From CAZBWE01 sp964440735 (lineage in GTDB: Bacteria; Planctomycetota; Phycisphaerae; Sedimentisphaerales; Anaerobacaceae), in NCBI GenBank assembly GCA_964440735.1, contig CAYTTK010000001.1:1-63853 (forward strand): a stretch of DNA of 63,853 nt, in the 5' to 3' direction. Made by a program: the position numbers and the translations under genes. The notes under the pieces were generated by a model. That model made no database searches. It saw only the letters and a program-made list of their open reading frames with translations, and had not been told where the DNA came from. Shown here piece by piece: positions 36,443 to 45,684 of this stretch; the first letter of the stretch is position 1; every line of letters begins with the position of its first letter.

Positions 36443-36552
36443 ATGGATAAAGCATCGGATAAATACTATGCTCTTTGCATTTGTCTGGTTTTGATATTTG
36501 CCACAGGGACGGTTTTCTAAGAGTCTGTAACAAATGATAATAAGGCAGCAGA

Positions 36553-37407
36553 TTATGAGCGGCGGTAGCGATTGTCCATAAATAGGATGACCTTATCATA
36601 TTTTTCAGGAGGCAAGGAGTCTTTTAATATCTTGCGGATTTCGCGCATCGGGGTTCGCTGGGTGGTGTGCGTGATGATAATGTGCTCGTTGTTAAGCTTA
36701 TTTAATAATTCTGCGAATTCATCTATGTGCATATGTTTGCCGGCTTCGGCCCTGCCGGTATGCTCGCCCTCGTAAAACGTGCACTCGGCTATCAAAATTT
36801 TGCTATTAGCGATATACTCTAACTGTGAAAAGTCAACATATTGTGTATCACCAAGATAGGTAACAATCGGAATCTCCAAGGGATTATCGATTTCAACTCC
36901 CTGCTTTTTTAATTCGACTATCTGTGGGCCGTTAAGGCCAAGGTATTTTGTTTTTAATTTTTTACGCTTTTCAATGACGCTGTATCCGACTGAACCTTTT
37001 GTATGCTTTGTTGGAAATGCCCTGGCGAACAAATTGGATTTTATCTGATATTCGTCGCCGGGTTTTACGCCGAACAGGTTGGCTGGTATTTTGTTACCGT
37101 CCAGGCGAGACCAGGAATCGATAATCTCCCGTATTGGCTTAAGAAGATTTTTAGGAGCTAATATTGTACCTGCAGACTGGCCGCAAAAATTTCGCTGCGA
37201 AAGATAATATGCGATACCTGCGGCATGGTCCATATGGCCGTGTGTCAGCAGAACATTGTTAATGGGGATAATCTGGTCAGGCGCCTTTCCGATATCAAAG
37301 CAGACATCCAACTGCGGCACAGCAACTACAGTCTCTTCACCCGCGACCGAATAGCCGATGATTTCCAAATCGTCTATCTTTAATTGTGCTAAATTGTGGC
37401 TGGCCAT
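36553..37407 (-). CDS. Metallo-beta-lactamase fold hydrolase, RNase Z-like
   Basis: A 284-residue MBL-fold protein. The zinc motif is LLTHGHMDHAAG (about 52), followed by later ligands in YLGDTQYV and the IIITHTTQRT region. The overall pattern is closest to RNase Z/ElaC, which cuts tRNA 3' trailers, but the length and divergent C-terminus leave other MBL hydrolases possible. It is convergent with the GT2 gene and stands alone. Confidence 0.75.
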   Translation of the reverse strand: MASHNLAQLKIDDLEIIGYSVAGEETVVAVPQLDVCFDIGKAPDQIIPINNVLLTHGHMDHAAGIAYYLSQRNFCGQSAGTILAPKNLLKPIREIIDSWSRLDGNKIPANLFGVKPGDEYQIKSNLFARAFPTKHTKGSVGYSVIEKRKKLKTKYLGLNGPQIVELKKQGVEIDNPLEIPIVTYLGDTQYVDFSQLEYIANSKILIAECTFYEGEHTGRAEAGKHMHIDEFAELLNKLNNEHIIITHTTQRTPMREIRKILKDSLPPEKYDKVILFMDNRYRRS

Positions 37408-37561
37408 AAGCTCATCCTGATTAAAAACATTATGAAAACCTAATAATAGAAAGAATGAGCGGTTATGTCAATTCGTTTTTGACTTTATAGCGTATATGTG
37501 TACACTAATATTAAAGCATCAAGGAACTATTAAACAAACTTTTATATAACACTGTGCTTGT

Positions 37562-39223
37562 ATGTGCCAAATGCCCAAAAAACAAAAGGACAAAAGAAAA
37601 ACTCAAGATAAAAAACGCCGGACAAAATATCTGACTCGGACATTCGGCGTTCTTATTCTCTCGATACTTCTTATCGCCATAATTGCTCATTTCTGGCTGA
37701 TTCCCGCAAAAGTGCGTTGGGAAATAGAACAGGCACTTTTAAAATTCTGGGATGGGCAAGTAGATATCAAGGATATCGATATAAACTACCTCGACCCAAT
37801 ATATCTCACAAAAGTCAGTTTTTTAGATAAGACCGGCCGAGAGTACATCCATACAGGCAGAGTAAAGATGGTTTTCGAGAAATGGCCGAGCTTACATCCA
37901 GTCGTAACAGAGATAGAAATTGAAAAATTAGACCTGCGGTTTTCCGCTACCGACGGCAAATTTACATTGCCCTTTATGAATCCTTTTCAACAATCGTCCG
38001 GCCCAAAAAAGAAAGTAGATATCCGTAAACTTTCTATAAATGACGCTGAAATCACCGTAACTGACGCACAGGGTACAAAATCTCTCTATGATAATCTGCA
38101 ATTACTGGCAAACAAAAAGGACAATTTCTACGATTTTGCATTGAATCGGGATGGTTCTGAGCCGTCGGAATCGCTGCTGGCAAAGGGTAGGATTGATTTA
38201 AAAACGCTTGAGACAGAAATCTCACTGCAGATAAAACACACGGCCCAAAGGCCGGAAATGAACCTGATTTTTGCTGTATTTAATAGCCCCAGACTTTCCG
38301 CTGAGGGTAAACTGGCGATGGATTTGGCAATAACCGGCTGCCTTAAGCAACCTAAAGCTTTAAAACCGGAAGGTGCTATAAACCTTGACGGTTGGACTGT
38401 GGCAATGGATGACAAAACCATCGCCGAAAATCTCACAACCAAAGCCAACGTAGAAGACAGACGATTCGATTTCGAGAACATTATCGCAACCGCCTGTAAC
38501 GGCAGCATAACCGGCTCATTATTCCTCGAAATCAAACAAAACCAGCCGACAGAATTTCGTGGTCAGGTCCTTGCACAAAATATGAGCTTTGTAGAGCTGA
38601 CATCCATCCTTGGTGGTCCGGGCAAGAAGGCAACGAAAGGCACGGTTATATTTAACTACATTTTTTCTGGAAAAGACAAAAACCTGCAAAACCTCACCGG
38701 CGAAGGACAAATTTTTCTCGATGATGCTGATATAACGGTAATTCCGATAGTCCCATATGTATTTCGTATTGTTGGCTTATCACAACTCGACCTCTTAAAG
38801 ATGTCCGATGCCCAGTGCACCTTTACTACGACCGGCCCTGTTGTAACCATAAAAACAGCCCACATAGCCAATCGTTTTGCCGCCATAAAAGCCGAACCGG
38901 ACGGGACAATCAATCTGCAAACAAAGCAGGTAAACATATATGTTAAAGCGGTACTACTAAAGCAAATTGACAATATCATCAAACTCATCCCGATTATCAA
39001 TATTATCAACAACTTGAAAGACAAACTAACACGCCTGAACATCCGTGGGAAATGGTCTGACCCGCCGGCTAAACTCATAAAAAAAGAGCCAATAAAAGAC
39101 ATTAAAGAAGCTACGGTCGGTTTCCTACAGGATGTAATAAATAGTGGTGGACAAATTACACAGGAGATGCGCAAAAGATTCGGGAATTCTTCCAAACCAA
39201 AAAACAAGCAGAATAATAAGTAA
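37562..39223 (+). CDS. AsmA-like envelope protein
   Basis: A 553-residue protein with a Lys/Arg-rich cytoplasmic N-terminus, one transmembrane helix (FGVLILSILLIAIIAHFWLI, about 29-48), and a long periplasmic beta-rich region ending in an AsmA/TamB-type C-terminal domain (GEGQIFLDDADITVIP; INLQTKQVNIYVKAVLLKQI). Family members are thought to move lipids across the periplasm or modulate outer-membrane assembly. A second in-frame ATG lies 9 bases downstream; neither has a clear ribosome site. Confidence 0.7.
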   Translation: MCQMPKKQKDKRKTQDKKRRTKYLTRTFGVLILSILLIAIIAHFWLIPAKVRWEIEQALLKFWDGQVDIKDIDINYLDPIYLTKVSFLDKTGREYIHTGRVKMVFEKWPSLHPVVTEIEIEKLDLRFSATDGKFTLPFMNPFQQSSGPKKKVDIRKLSINDAEITVTDAQGTKSLYDNLQLLANKKDNFYDFALNRDGSEPSESLLAKGRIDLKTLETEISLQIKHTAQRPEMNLIFAVFNSPRLSAEGKLAMDLAITGCLKQPKALKPEGAINLDGWTVAMDDKTIAENLTTKANVEDRRFDFENIIATACNGSITGSLFLEIKQNQPTEFRGQVLAQNMSFVELTSILGGPGKKATKGTVIFNYIFSGKDKNLQNLTGEGQIFLDDADITVIPIVPYVFRIVGLSQLDLLKMSDAQCTFTTTGPVVTIKTAHIANRFAAIKAEPDGTINLQTKQVNIYVKAVLLKQIDNIIKLIPIINIINNLKDKLTRLNIRGKWSDPPAKLIKKEPIKDIKEATVGFLQDVINSGGQITQEMRKRFGNSSKPKNKQNNK

Positions 39224-39237
39224 GGGTAGTTATTCTA

Positions 39238-39966
39238 ATGCCTGACAAGCGAACTCACAGAGGGCCGCATCCGGCAGATGAAAAGTTATTTGCCGAGAGC
39301 AAAATCAGCGATTTGCGTTCTGCACTTGCCGATTTTTCGCTTCTATTGACAAAAGGCTACGCTGAAAAAAGTGCCCTAAAATTAGTCGGTGACAGGTTCT
39401 CTTTAACGGAAAGACAACGCCTTGCCATTATGCGTAGTGCCTGCTCCGACCAGCATTTGTCGTCCCGAAAGCAGTGTGAAGTCAAAATCTCTGATTTGGC
39501 CAACCAGCCAATTGTCATCGATGGCTACAACATTTTGATAACGATTGAAGCAGCAATGAGCGGCGGTGTAATCTTCAAGGGGCGAGACGGTTGTTTCCGC
39601 GACTTGGCAAGCATACACGGGACATATCGCAAAGTTACCGAAACGATTCCTGCTGTGCAGCTTATTGGCGAATTTCTAAAGGAAACCGGCGTAGTCAAAG
39701 TCCTATGGCTGTTGGACAGTCCGGTCTCAAATAGCGGTCGATTAAAAACACTCATTGGCAAGCTGGCGGCAAAAAACAAATGGTACTGGGACATCGAACT
39801 TCTATTAAGCCCCGATTATGAACTAATGAGAACAGAAGAGATTATCGCCAGCAGTGATAGTGTCGTCCTCGACGGATGCAGGAAATGGGTCAATCTGGCG
39901 ACAGAGATAATAAAACAGAAACTCCCATTTGCCAACGTGATAGATTTATCACAAACCCCCCAGTAA
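39238..39966 (+). CDS. DUF434 protein with NYN/PIN-like domain
   Basis: A 242-residue protein. The N-terminal DUF434 block (HRGPHPADEKLFAESKISDL; LVGDRFSLTERQRLAIMRSA) is followed by a putative nuclease-like domain starting PIVIDGYNILITIEAAMSGG and containing conserved Asp residues (WLLDSPVSNSGR; VVLDG). The family is uncharacterised; a metal-dependent RNase role is inference from the fold. It starts 14 bases after the AsmA-like gene and is probably co-transcribed. Confidence 0.82.
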   Translation: MPDKRTHRGPHPADEKLFAESKISDLRSALADFSLLLTKGYAEKSALKLVGDRFSLTERQRLAIMRSACSDQHLSSRKQCEVKISDLANQPIVIDGYNILITIEAAMSGGVIFKGRDGCFRDLASIHGTYRKVTETIPAVQLIGEFLKETGVVKVLWLLDSPVSNSGRLKTLIGKLAAKNKWYWDIELLLSPDYELMRTEEIIASSDSVVLDGCRKWVNLATEIIKQKLPFANVIDLSQTPQ

Positions 39967-39975
39967 AACCTGGGG

Positions 39976-40662
39976 CTAAATATTCCCTTCAATCAGTTTT
40001 GTTATCGTATCAAGGTTAACTTGTTCGAGGGAATCGCAAATCAAATCGGCCTGCTGTAAATTGGTAGCTTCCATGGAATTTGTAACAGCGATACACCTAG
40101 CGCCAGCGGCTTTGGCAGCCTGGATGCCGTTCGGTGCATCTTCTATAACAACGCAATTAGCAGGTTCAATATCCAAGCGATTGGCAGCAAGCAGAAAAAG
40201 CTCAGGGTCGGGCTTTTTATTTTTTACGTTGTTGCCATTTATATAGACCATTTTCTGATACGGCACCTTTGCCGCATCCAGAACAGCTTTCGACTTTTCA
40301 AGCGTGCCGGATGTTGCGATAGCCACGCGAAGATCTTTTTTCTTTAATGCCTCTTCCATCAATTCCAACACCCCGGGAAAAGCAGGTAAAGGTTCCTCGC
40401 TCAAAATTTTAAGAAAATATTCCTGCCTTAATTGGGTTGTTTTTTTGACCTGTTCATCTGTTAATTCCAAGCCGTGAACCCTGGCGCCGGCTTTTACATA
40501 TTCCTCAGCCCCCCTGCCGAGGCCCGCCTCAAAATCTTTACGCACAACTGTCTCAAGACCGAATAAATCGTAAAAAACCTTGATAGTCGCCCTTGCGTTA
40601 ACAGCCTCGGTATCGGCGATGACACCATCAACATCAAATATCAAACCGTATGTTTTACTCAT
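39976..40662 (-). CDS. HAD-family phosphatase, beta-phosphoglucomutase-like
   Basis: A HAD-superfamily hydrolase of 228 residues. Motif I is LIFDVDGVIADTEAV with the nucleophile Asp, motif II is AIATSGT, motif III is KKPDPELF, and motif IV is VIEDAPNGIQAA. A helical cap lies between motifs I and II, as in beta-phosphoglucomutase and 2-deoxyglucose-6-phosphatase types. Substrate is unknown. In-frame starts exist 9 and 12 bases upstream; a GAGG close to the chosen ATG makes the choice uncertain. It is divergent from the sigma factor gene. Confidence 0.87.
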   Translation of the reverse strand: MSKTYGLIFDVDGVIADTEAVNARATIKVFYDLFGLETVVRKDFEAGLGRGAEEYVKAGARVHGLELTDEQVKKTTQLRQEYFLKILSEEPLPAFPGVLELMEEALKKKDLRVAIATSGTLEKSKAVLDAAKVPYQKMVYINGNNVKNKKPDPELFLLAANRLDIEPANCVVIEDAPNGIQAAKAAGARCIAVTNSMEATNLQQADLICDSLEQVNLDTITKLIEGNI

Positions 40663-40795
40663 AGTCCTCATCACTAAAATCGATTATCGATGTGATAATG
40701 ATATATTATTTCATATTTTTTGCCACGTTTTTATCCGCTGCGCATTTATAATGGTGATGATAAGTGATACCTGTAAAATTAGGAGATTCGTTATT

Positions 40796-41368
40796 GTGGA
40801 TAGTGCCGATGAAAGGCTCGAAAATAGCGACCTGATTGTTCAAGCTCGGACAAGTTATAATGCGTTTGCCCTGCTGTATCGCCGACATTATGATGCTATC
40901 TTCAAGTACTGCGTTCACAGGCTTTTCGACCGGCACACGGCGGAAGATATTACTTCCCAGGTTTTTCTGAAAGTCGTTGAAAAATTCCACAGATTCGAAG
41001 GTGACGAAAGGCAGTTCCACAACTGGCTTTATAAAATTGCCACCAATGCTGTTAACGAGCACCTGAGAAAATGCGGCAGGCAAAAAGCAGCACTGAAAAT
41101 CTTAAAAGAACAATCAAATACTAACAATAGAACATTTGAAGACGGCACTATAAAGTTAGTAATACTAAAGCAAGCTATGTTGAAACTAAAACCCAGGTAT
41201 CAGACTATCATCGCGTTGCGTTTTTTTGAGAACTTAAAACTTACCGAAATTGCCGAGGTGCTTGAAAGCAATCCAGGAACAGTCCGCAGCCAGTTAGCAC
41301 GAGCTTTGACTAAGCTACGAAAGAAAATAAATGCTTCCAAAAAGGAGGTATTACAAAATGAACGATAA
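40796..41368 (+). CDS. ECF-type RNA polymerase sigma factor
   Basis: A 190-residue sigma-70 family factor with region 2 (FALLYRRHYDAIFKYCVHRL; TAEDITSQVFLKVVEKFHRF; LYKIATNAVNEHLRK) and region 4 (LKPRYQTIIALRFFENLKLT; TVRSQLARALTKLRK). The frame is open far upstream, but the GTG with AGGAG 10 bases before it is the best start. The gene overlaps the next one by 11 bases. It presumably controls a regulon together with that membrane partner. Confidence 0.88.
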   Translation: MDSADERLENSDLIVQARTSYNAFALLYRRHYDAIFKYCVHRLFDRHTAEDITSQVFLKVVEKFHRFEGDERQFHNWLYKIATNAVNEHLRKCGRQKAALKILKEQSNTNNRTFEDGTIKLVILKQAMLKLKPRYQTIIALRFFENLKLTEIAEVLESNPGTVRSQLARALTKLRKKINASKKEVLQNER

Positions 41369-42800
41369 CGAAAAACAATTTGAAAATTTCATTAGTGATA
41401 TCAAATTCGATGATACGCCCGATCCTAAGCATCGTGATAAGCTCGAACAGGACCTGCTCGCCGCTATCCAAAAGCAACCTCAGCAGATAAAAAACTGGAG
41501 AATAATTATGAAAAGTAGAATAACAAAATTAGCCGCAGCAGCTGTAATAATTATCGCTGCGGTACTATCCATAAACATTCTGAATAAATCAACAAAACAA
41601 GCTTACGCCATCGAGCAGACTATTGAAGCAATCAAAAATATTCCAATTGTGCATATATTCGGTAGAGACAGACAAGACAAACAAATTGAAATGTGGGTTC
41701 AAGTTAACCCTAATACGGGCTTGATGGAATATTGCCACATAAACCATATTGACGATGAAAAACTAACGATTTCAACACCCAAAAATACATATAACTACAA
41801 CAAAGCAACTAATACGGTCCGACTAAAAGACGGCCCAAGCGTAAGCTCGATTTTTCGCTTAGGTAAGTTTTTTGAAGATATGAAGCTTTTTACCGATAGA
41901 TTCAACGCCCAGATAACTCATAATGAAGTTTTTGAGCCTTATACTAAGCGAAATGTAATAGAACTAAAAATAACATCTCCTAAGTTAGAAGTCAGCTCTC
42001 TGATTGACCCACAAACGAAGCTACCAATAAGTATTGATGTTATTAGGTGTGAAAGACTCAGTTATTCCGAGATACTCAAACATGCAGATAAGATAAATTA
42101 TGACGATCTGCCACCAAAAGGGCTATTTGATTTTACAATGCCTTTGGGCGCAACAATAGTAAATGAAACTATCGAAGACCCTGTTCAAAATTTGCCTGAA
42201 AGTGTCATTCAATACTGTGTTCAATTTCATATTGATACCTTCGAAGAAGCAATGAGTTCCCCGGGAATACCCACTAATACAATAATTTACCTGGTTGACA
42301 ATGAGCTTAACCTGCGCCGGGGGGGCTTCATTGGTGTATACAATTATTCGAATGAAGATTGGGCTGGAGAAGTAAGCGTCTGTAACTTTGATTGGCCCAA
42401 TTTAGCTGTCTTTGATGAGAATGGAAAGAAACAGCAAATCCGCCTGGTGCAACGCAAACAATTTTCACCAGGCAGATTCCGCCTATATTGGAAACTTGAA
42501 GAGCCTTTACCCCCAGGTCAAGTTAAAGGCGGAATTTATTGGATAAATGACCCGAAGAAACTAACCAAAAAATCGCTGTATTGTACTTATGATATGCGAA
42601 TGGACAATACTTTTGGAAGTGAGGCCATAGAAAACTTCATTCTTATATTGCCGCTGGAATTCAAGGTTATCAATTGTTCAAGGGAGTATATATTGTGTGA
42701 GAACACTGATAGATACGGCATATACATTTGGCAAAGACATCTTCCAAAGGAGAGAATTACCAATAGTGTTGATGTAACGATAAAAATTGAAAAAAATTGA
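41358..42800 (+). CDS. Membrane protein paired with sigma factor, probable anti-sigma
   Basis: A 480-residue single-pass protein. The cytoplasmic part (about 1-55, NEKQFENFISDIKFDDTPDP) is followed by a transmembrane helix (KLAAAAVIIIAAVLSINIL, about 57-76) and a large extracytoplasmic domain with a LolA/outer-membrane-sensor-like first half (AYAIEQTIEAIKNIPIVHIF). The overlap with the sigma gene, the GGAGG ribosome site and the layout support an anti-sigma or co-sensor role. It lacks a recognisable zinc-finger anti-sigma motif, so the sigma-binding mode is unknown. Confidence 0.65.
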   Translation: MNDNEKQFENFISDIKFDDTPDPKHRDKLEQDLLAAIQKQPQQIKNWRIIMKSRITKLAAAAVIIIAAVLSINILNKSTKQAYAIEQTIEAIKNIPIVHIFGRDRQDKQIEMWVQVNPNTGLMEYCHINHIDDEKLTISTPKNTYNYNKATNTVRLKDGPSVSSIFRLGKFFEDMKLFTDRFNAQITHNEVFEPYTKRNVIELKITSPKLEVSSLIDPQTKLPISIDVIRCERLSYSEILKHADKINYDDLPPKGLFDFTMPLGATIVNETIEDPVQNLPESVIQYCVQFHIDTFEEAMSSPGIPTNTIIYLVDNELNLRRGGFIGVYNYSNEDWAGEVSVCNFDWPNLAVFDENGKKQQIRLVQRKQFSPGRFRLYWKLEEPLPPGQVKGGIYWINDPKKLTKKSLYCTYDMRMDNTFGSEAIENFILILPLEFKVINCSREYILCENTDRYGIYIWQRHLPKERITNSVDVTIKIEKN

Positions 42801-42823
42801 TTATAAAACTTTAACAAGGATTT

Positions 42824-42862
42824 AAAAACGCCGCCTGGCTACCTCCTCGGCGGCGTTTTTAT
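42824..42862 (+). terminator. Rho-independent terminator
   Basis: Stem ACGCCGCC (42828-42835) with GGCGGCGT (42849-42856), then TTTTATTT. It is placed 25 bases after the anti-sigma stop. Confidence 0.85.
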
Positions 42863-42877
42863 TTGAGCGTAAAAAAA

Positions 42878-42937
42878 GGCCGTGGGACCCCGCCACTTCT
42901 ACTTGGTGAAGCCAAACGGCGGGGGTAACCCACGGCC
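42878..42937 (-). terminator. Large composite hairpin with minus-strand T-run
   Basis: GGCCGTGGG (42878-42886) pairs with CCCACGGCC (42929-42937), inside which CCCCGCC pairs with GGCGGGG and TTGG pairs with CCAA. On the minus strand it is followed by seven T, so it could terminate a transcript coming out of the assembly gap. Confidence 0.6.
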
Positions 42938-43041
42938 AACGGTTGCTACATACACATCCCCCCCAAATTAACCTTGAATGAGTATATGTCAGCAATTAAA
43001 AGCAGCCCGGCGAATGTGCCTTGCTGCTATTTATACAAAAC

Positions 43042-43053
43042 GTCATTCCGAGC
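43042..43053 (+). repeat. Partial GTCA-type palindromic unit at gap edge
   Basis: GTCATTCCGAGC runs directly into the N block. It matches the outer end of the units at 50832, 51253 and 56330. Confidence 0.6.
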
Positions 43054-43153
43054 NNNNNNNNNNNNNNNNNNNNNNNNNNNNNNNNNNNNNNNNNNNNNNN
43101 NNNNNNNNNNNNNNNNNNNNNNNNNNNNNNNNNNNNNNNNNNNNNNNNNNNNN
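43054..43153. other. Assembly gap, 100 N
   Basis: Exactly 100 undetermined bases, a conventional placeholder for a join of unknown length. Genes may be missing here. Confidence 0.98.
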
Positions 43154-43160
43154 TAGTTAC

Positions 43161-43439
43161 TTAGCCCTCGCTTTTTTGTAGTTGTCTCTCTTCGAGCTTT
43201 TGTTTGAGAATCTTGCCTACACGAAGGGCCGCATCCTTACCAAAATCGAAGCACTTATGCATTCCTGTATTAAAAGATTTGGCAAATTCATCAGATTTTA
43301 ATTCCGAAAATGCAAGTCTTTTTCCGCAAGATTCAGAGCTTTGTTTATCGGGAGCCGGTGCAATGCAATAGATTGCGGTTGCAAAGCCGGCAAAATAGAC
43401 CATCAGCAAAAATATGAATTTGATTCTCCAACCCCTCAT
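43161..43439 (-). CDS. Small hypothetical protein with N-terminal membrane anchor
   Basis: A 92-residue protein with one N-terminal hydrophobic helix (IKFIFLLMVYFAGFATAIYC), possibly an uncleaved anchor or signal, and a mixed-charge remainder ending in a helix (KILKQKLEERQLQK). I recognise no family. GGGAGG lies 9 bases before the ATG, which supports it as a real gene. It is next to the assembly gap. Confidence 0.6.
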   Translation of the reverse strand: MRGWRIKFIFLLMVYFAGFATAIYCIAPAPDKQSSESCGKRLAFSELKSDEFAKSFNTGMHKCFDFGKDAALRVGKILKQKLEERQLQKSEG

Positions 43440-43617
43440 TAAGAGCTCCTCCCTTCCTGATGAGATTTTTTATCGGCCGTCCCCCCATCCGGCCCTTTGA
43501 GTTTCTCTAATAAATACTTAATATAAAAAAACCACTATGCCAAATGGAAAATACAGAAATAGAGAATCAAGGTGAACTTGCACCCTTGCTTGTAAACAAA
43601 AGGCGACCGATGTAGGT

Positions 43618-43956
43618 TTACGGCTGGTTTTTATCCAGAACTTCTTTCAGTGTCCTGCAGACAATTGCCACCTCATCCCTTGTTAGATTATTGCAGAACG
43701 GCAAAGCAATGGTTCTCTCGCAGACGGATTCGGTAATCGGGAAATCGCCCTTTTTATAGCCAAATCGCTCGACCATAAATGGCTGCAGGTGATTTATGGG
43801 ATAAGAGGCGATCCTTTCCATGATTGTGATGCTCGTATTGAGTTGTATTAATCGGTGCCAAATATTCTTGTGGAGAGTTTTATAAAGATCCACGAACTGT
43901 GACTGGATAACCTCATCGGATTTTCTCTCTTCGATTTGAATCTTATCCGTTGTCAT
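43618..43956 (-). pseudogene. Chimeric reading frame ending in a DegT aminotransferase fragment
   Basis: The last 55 residues (from HLQPFMVERFGYKKGDFPIT to EVLDKNQP) duplicate the C-terminus of the intact DegT aminotransferase at 45711-46838 with about 85 percent identity, including long runs of identical DNA. The first 55 residues (MTTDKIQIEERKSDEV onward) are unrelated and of unknown family. The frame starts by overlapping the end of a restriction-modification remnant (ATGA). It is most simply a fusion of two gene fragments in a decayed stretch; whether it is translated is open. Confidence 0.65.
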
Positions 43957-44039
43957 CTTTCGGTTTCTTCGACGATTATTATTTCTTCTTCGGTTAGGTC
44001 ATAGAGTTTGTAGACTAGCTGTTCAATATCCTGATTATA
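43953..44039 (-). pseudogene. C-terminal remnant of an Eco57I/TaqI-like restriction-modification enzyme
   Basis: A 28-codon open segment after a TAA reads QDIEQLVYKLYDLTEEE and ends IIIVEETER. This matches the very C-terminal motif (ID-LVYELYGLTEEEI-IVE) common to Eco57I-type and related N6-adenine methyltransferase/restriction proteins. Nothing else of the enzyme is present upstream, where the helicase gene begins 190 bases away. It is therefore a remnant. Confidence 0.6.
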
Positions 44040-44227
44040 TTACAAATTTATTGCCTGACAAGTCTTTTCTTCTTTGCACTCAATTGCAGGGGCAGGCGGA
44101 AACAAACAAAGCAATCCTCGCATATGCGCCCCAAGCCCTGACTTCGGCGGGTAAACTCCGACCTGGGCTAAATACAAACGCCCCCCGACAACGACATTTG
44201 AGGGCAAGCGGGCGTTGGATTGTGTGA

Positions 44228-45466
44228 TTAACGTCTTGGGCGTGTGCGTCGGCGGAAGGAACGACGGGAGTGTTTGCCCATAGTTGAAAATCTGCCTCTG
44301 TGCAGCCCTAACAGCGGTTTCGGCGTAACGGGTTTGGTGTAGGTAAAGCCGGCACATTCCACCGGAGTAAATTCGCGTCCTATGAATTTTTCAATACGAC
44401 GAAAATACTTTAGCTCATCGCGAGAGACAAAGGTAAAGGCGTCTCCCGTGACTTCGGCGCGGCCCGTGCGGCCTATGCGATGAATGTAATCCTCCGGATT
44501 GACGGGGACATCGAAATTGATGACGTGCGAGATTCCGGTGACATCTATGCCGCGGGCGGCGATATCGGTTGCAACCATAACGCGATATTTGCCGCCTTTG
44601 AAGCCGTCCATTGCACGCTCGCGCTGGCTCTGGTTGCGGCCTGAGTGTATCGCCACCGATGCAATGTCTGCCCGCTCAAGGTGTCGGTTAATCTTGTCCG
44701 CGCCGCGCTTGGTGCGGGAAAAGAGCAGCACACTGGACAAGTGGGTGCCGCGGAGCAGGTGCAAAAGAAAACTAATTTTCTGTTCTGTCTTGACGAGATA
44801 GATATATTGTGTGATTGTTTCGATGGGGTTTCGCGGCCTGCCAATCTGAATCATTACAGGCGATTTCTGGACACCCGCTGCCAGCGTGCTTATTTCCGGA
44901 GTTACTGTGGCTGAAAAGAGCATAGTCTGGCGATTTGTGGGCAAAGCAGCGATGATTTTTCGCACGTCCCTGATGAAGCCCATATCGAACATTCGGTCGG
45001 CTTCATCGAGGACGAGCACCTCAACGTGCCTGAGGTTGATAGAGCGTCGCTGCATATGGTCGAGGAGTCGTCCCGGTGTCGCGACAACGATGTCAACGCC
45101 ATTACGAAGCGCGGTCAACTGCCCCTTGATATTCACGCCGCCATAAGTGGTCAGGGTCCGCAAATGCAGGAACCGACCATAGCGGATTATGAACTTTTCG
45201 ATTTGCAATGCCAACTCGCGTGTCGGCGTGAGGATAAGCGAGCGGATAACTCGTCTTTTGGGTGGGTGCTCGTGGCTGAGCCGGTTTAAAATGGGCAGGA
45301 CAAAAGCGGCGGTTTTGCCCGTGCCGGTCTGGGCGCAGCCGATAATATCTTTGCCGGCAATTGCGGCTGGAATCGCCTGCAACTGAACTTCGGTGGGAGC
45401 GGCGTAGCCGGCAGCAAGAATACCCTGCACCAGCGGGTCGGAAAGGCCAAATGTTTTGAATGGCAT
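44228..45466 (-). CDS. rhlE: DEAD-box RNA helicase, RhlE type
   Basis: A 412-residue ATP-dependent RNA helicase with all core motifs: Q motif (GYAAPTEVQLQAIPA), motif I AQTGTGKTAAF, DEAD, SAT, ARGID and HRIGRTGR. The C-terminal extension is short and very basic (SRRSFRRRTRPRR), as in RhlE relatives that handle structured RNA or ribosome assembly. Its DNA is visibly more GC-rich than its neighbours, hinting at transfer or strong codon bias. It is a single gene flanked by decayed sequence on its 3' side. Confidence 0.93.
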   Translation of the reverse strand: MPFKTFGLSDPLVQGILAAGYAAPTEVQLQAIPAAIAGKDIIGCAQTGTGKTAAFVLPILNRLSHEHPPKRRVIRSLILTPTRELALQIEKFIIRYGRFLHLRTLTTYGGVNIKGQLTALRNGVDIVVATPGRLLDHMQRRSINLRHVEVLVLDEADRMFDMGFIRDVRKIIAALPTNRQTMLFSATVTPEISTLAAGVQKSPVMIQIGRPRNPIETITQYIYLVKTEQKISFLLHLLRGTHLSSVLLFSRTKRGADKINRHLERADIASVAIHSGRNQSQRERAMDGFKGGKYRVMVATDIAARGIDVTGISHVINFDVPVNPEDYIHRIGRTGRAEVTGDAFTFVSRDELKYFRRIEKFIGREFTPVECAGFTYTKPVTPKPLLGLHRGRFSTMGKHSRRSFRRRTRPRR

Positions 45467-45684
45467 AAGATAATCCTAACTGGTATTTCCTATTTATAGT
45501 TGCCTGGAGCGGCAATTGTTGGGGCAAGCCCAACGTACAATATCTAATGTTCAAGAGTATATCATACTGAACGTAGGAATTATATACCTTTCAAATGTAA
45601 ATTTGCAGGGTCATTTCTGTTTATGCAAAAAGAGGTATTGGAGAAATTATGAGGGGCGTTAACCACTGTTAAACGCGAGGCGAA

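Noticed and set aside
44040..44357. 105-codon minus-strand frame overlapping the end of the helicase gene
   Set aside because: It runs over the helicase 3' end in another frame, is rich in unrelated composition, has no ribosome site and no family; the intact helicase explains the region.
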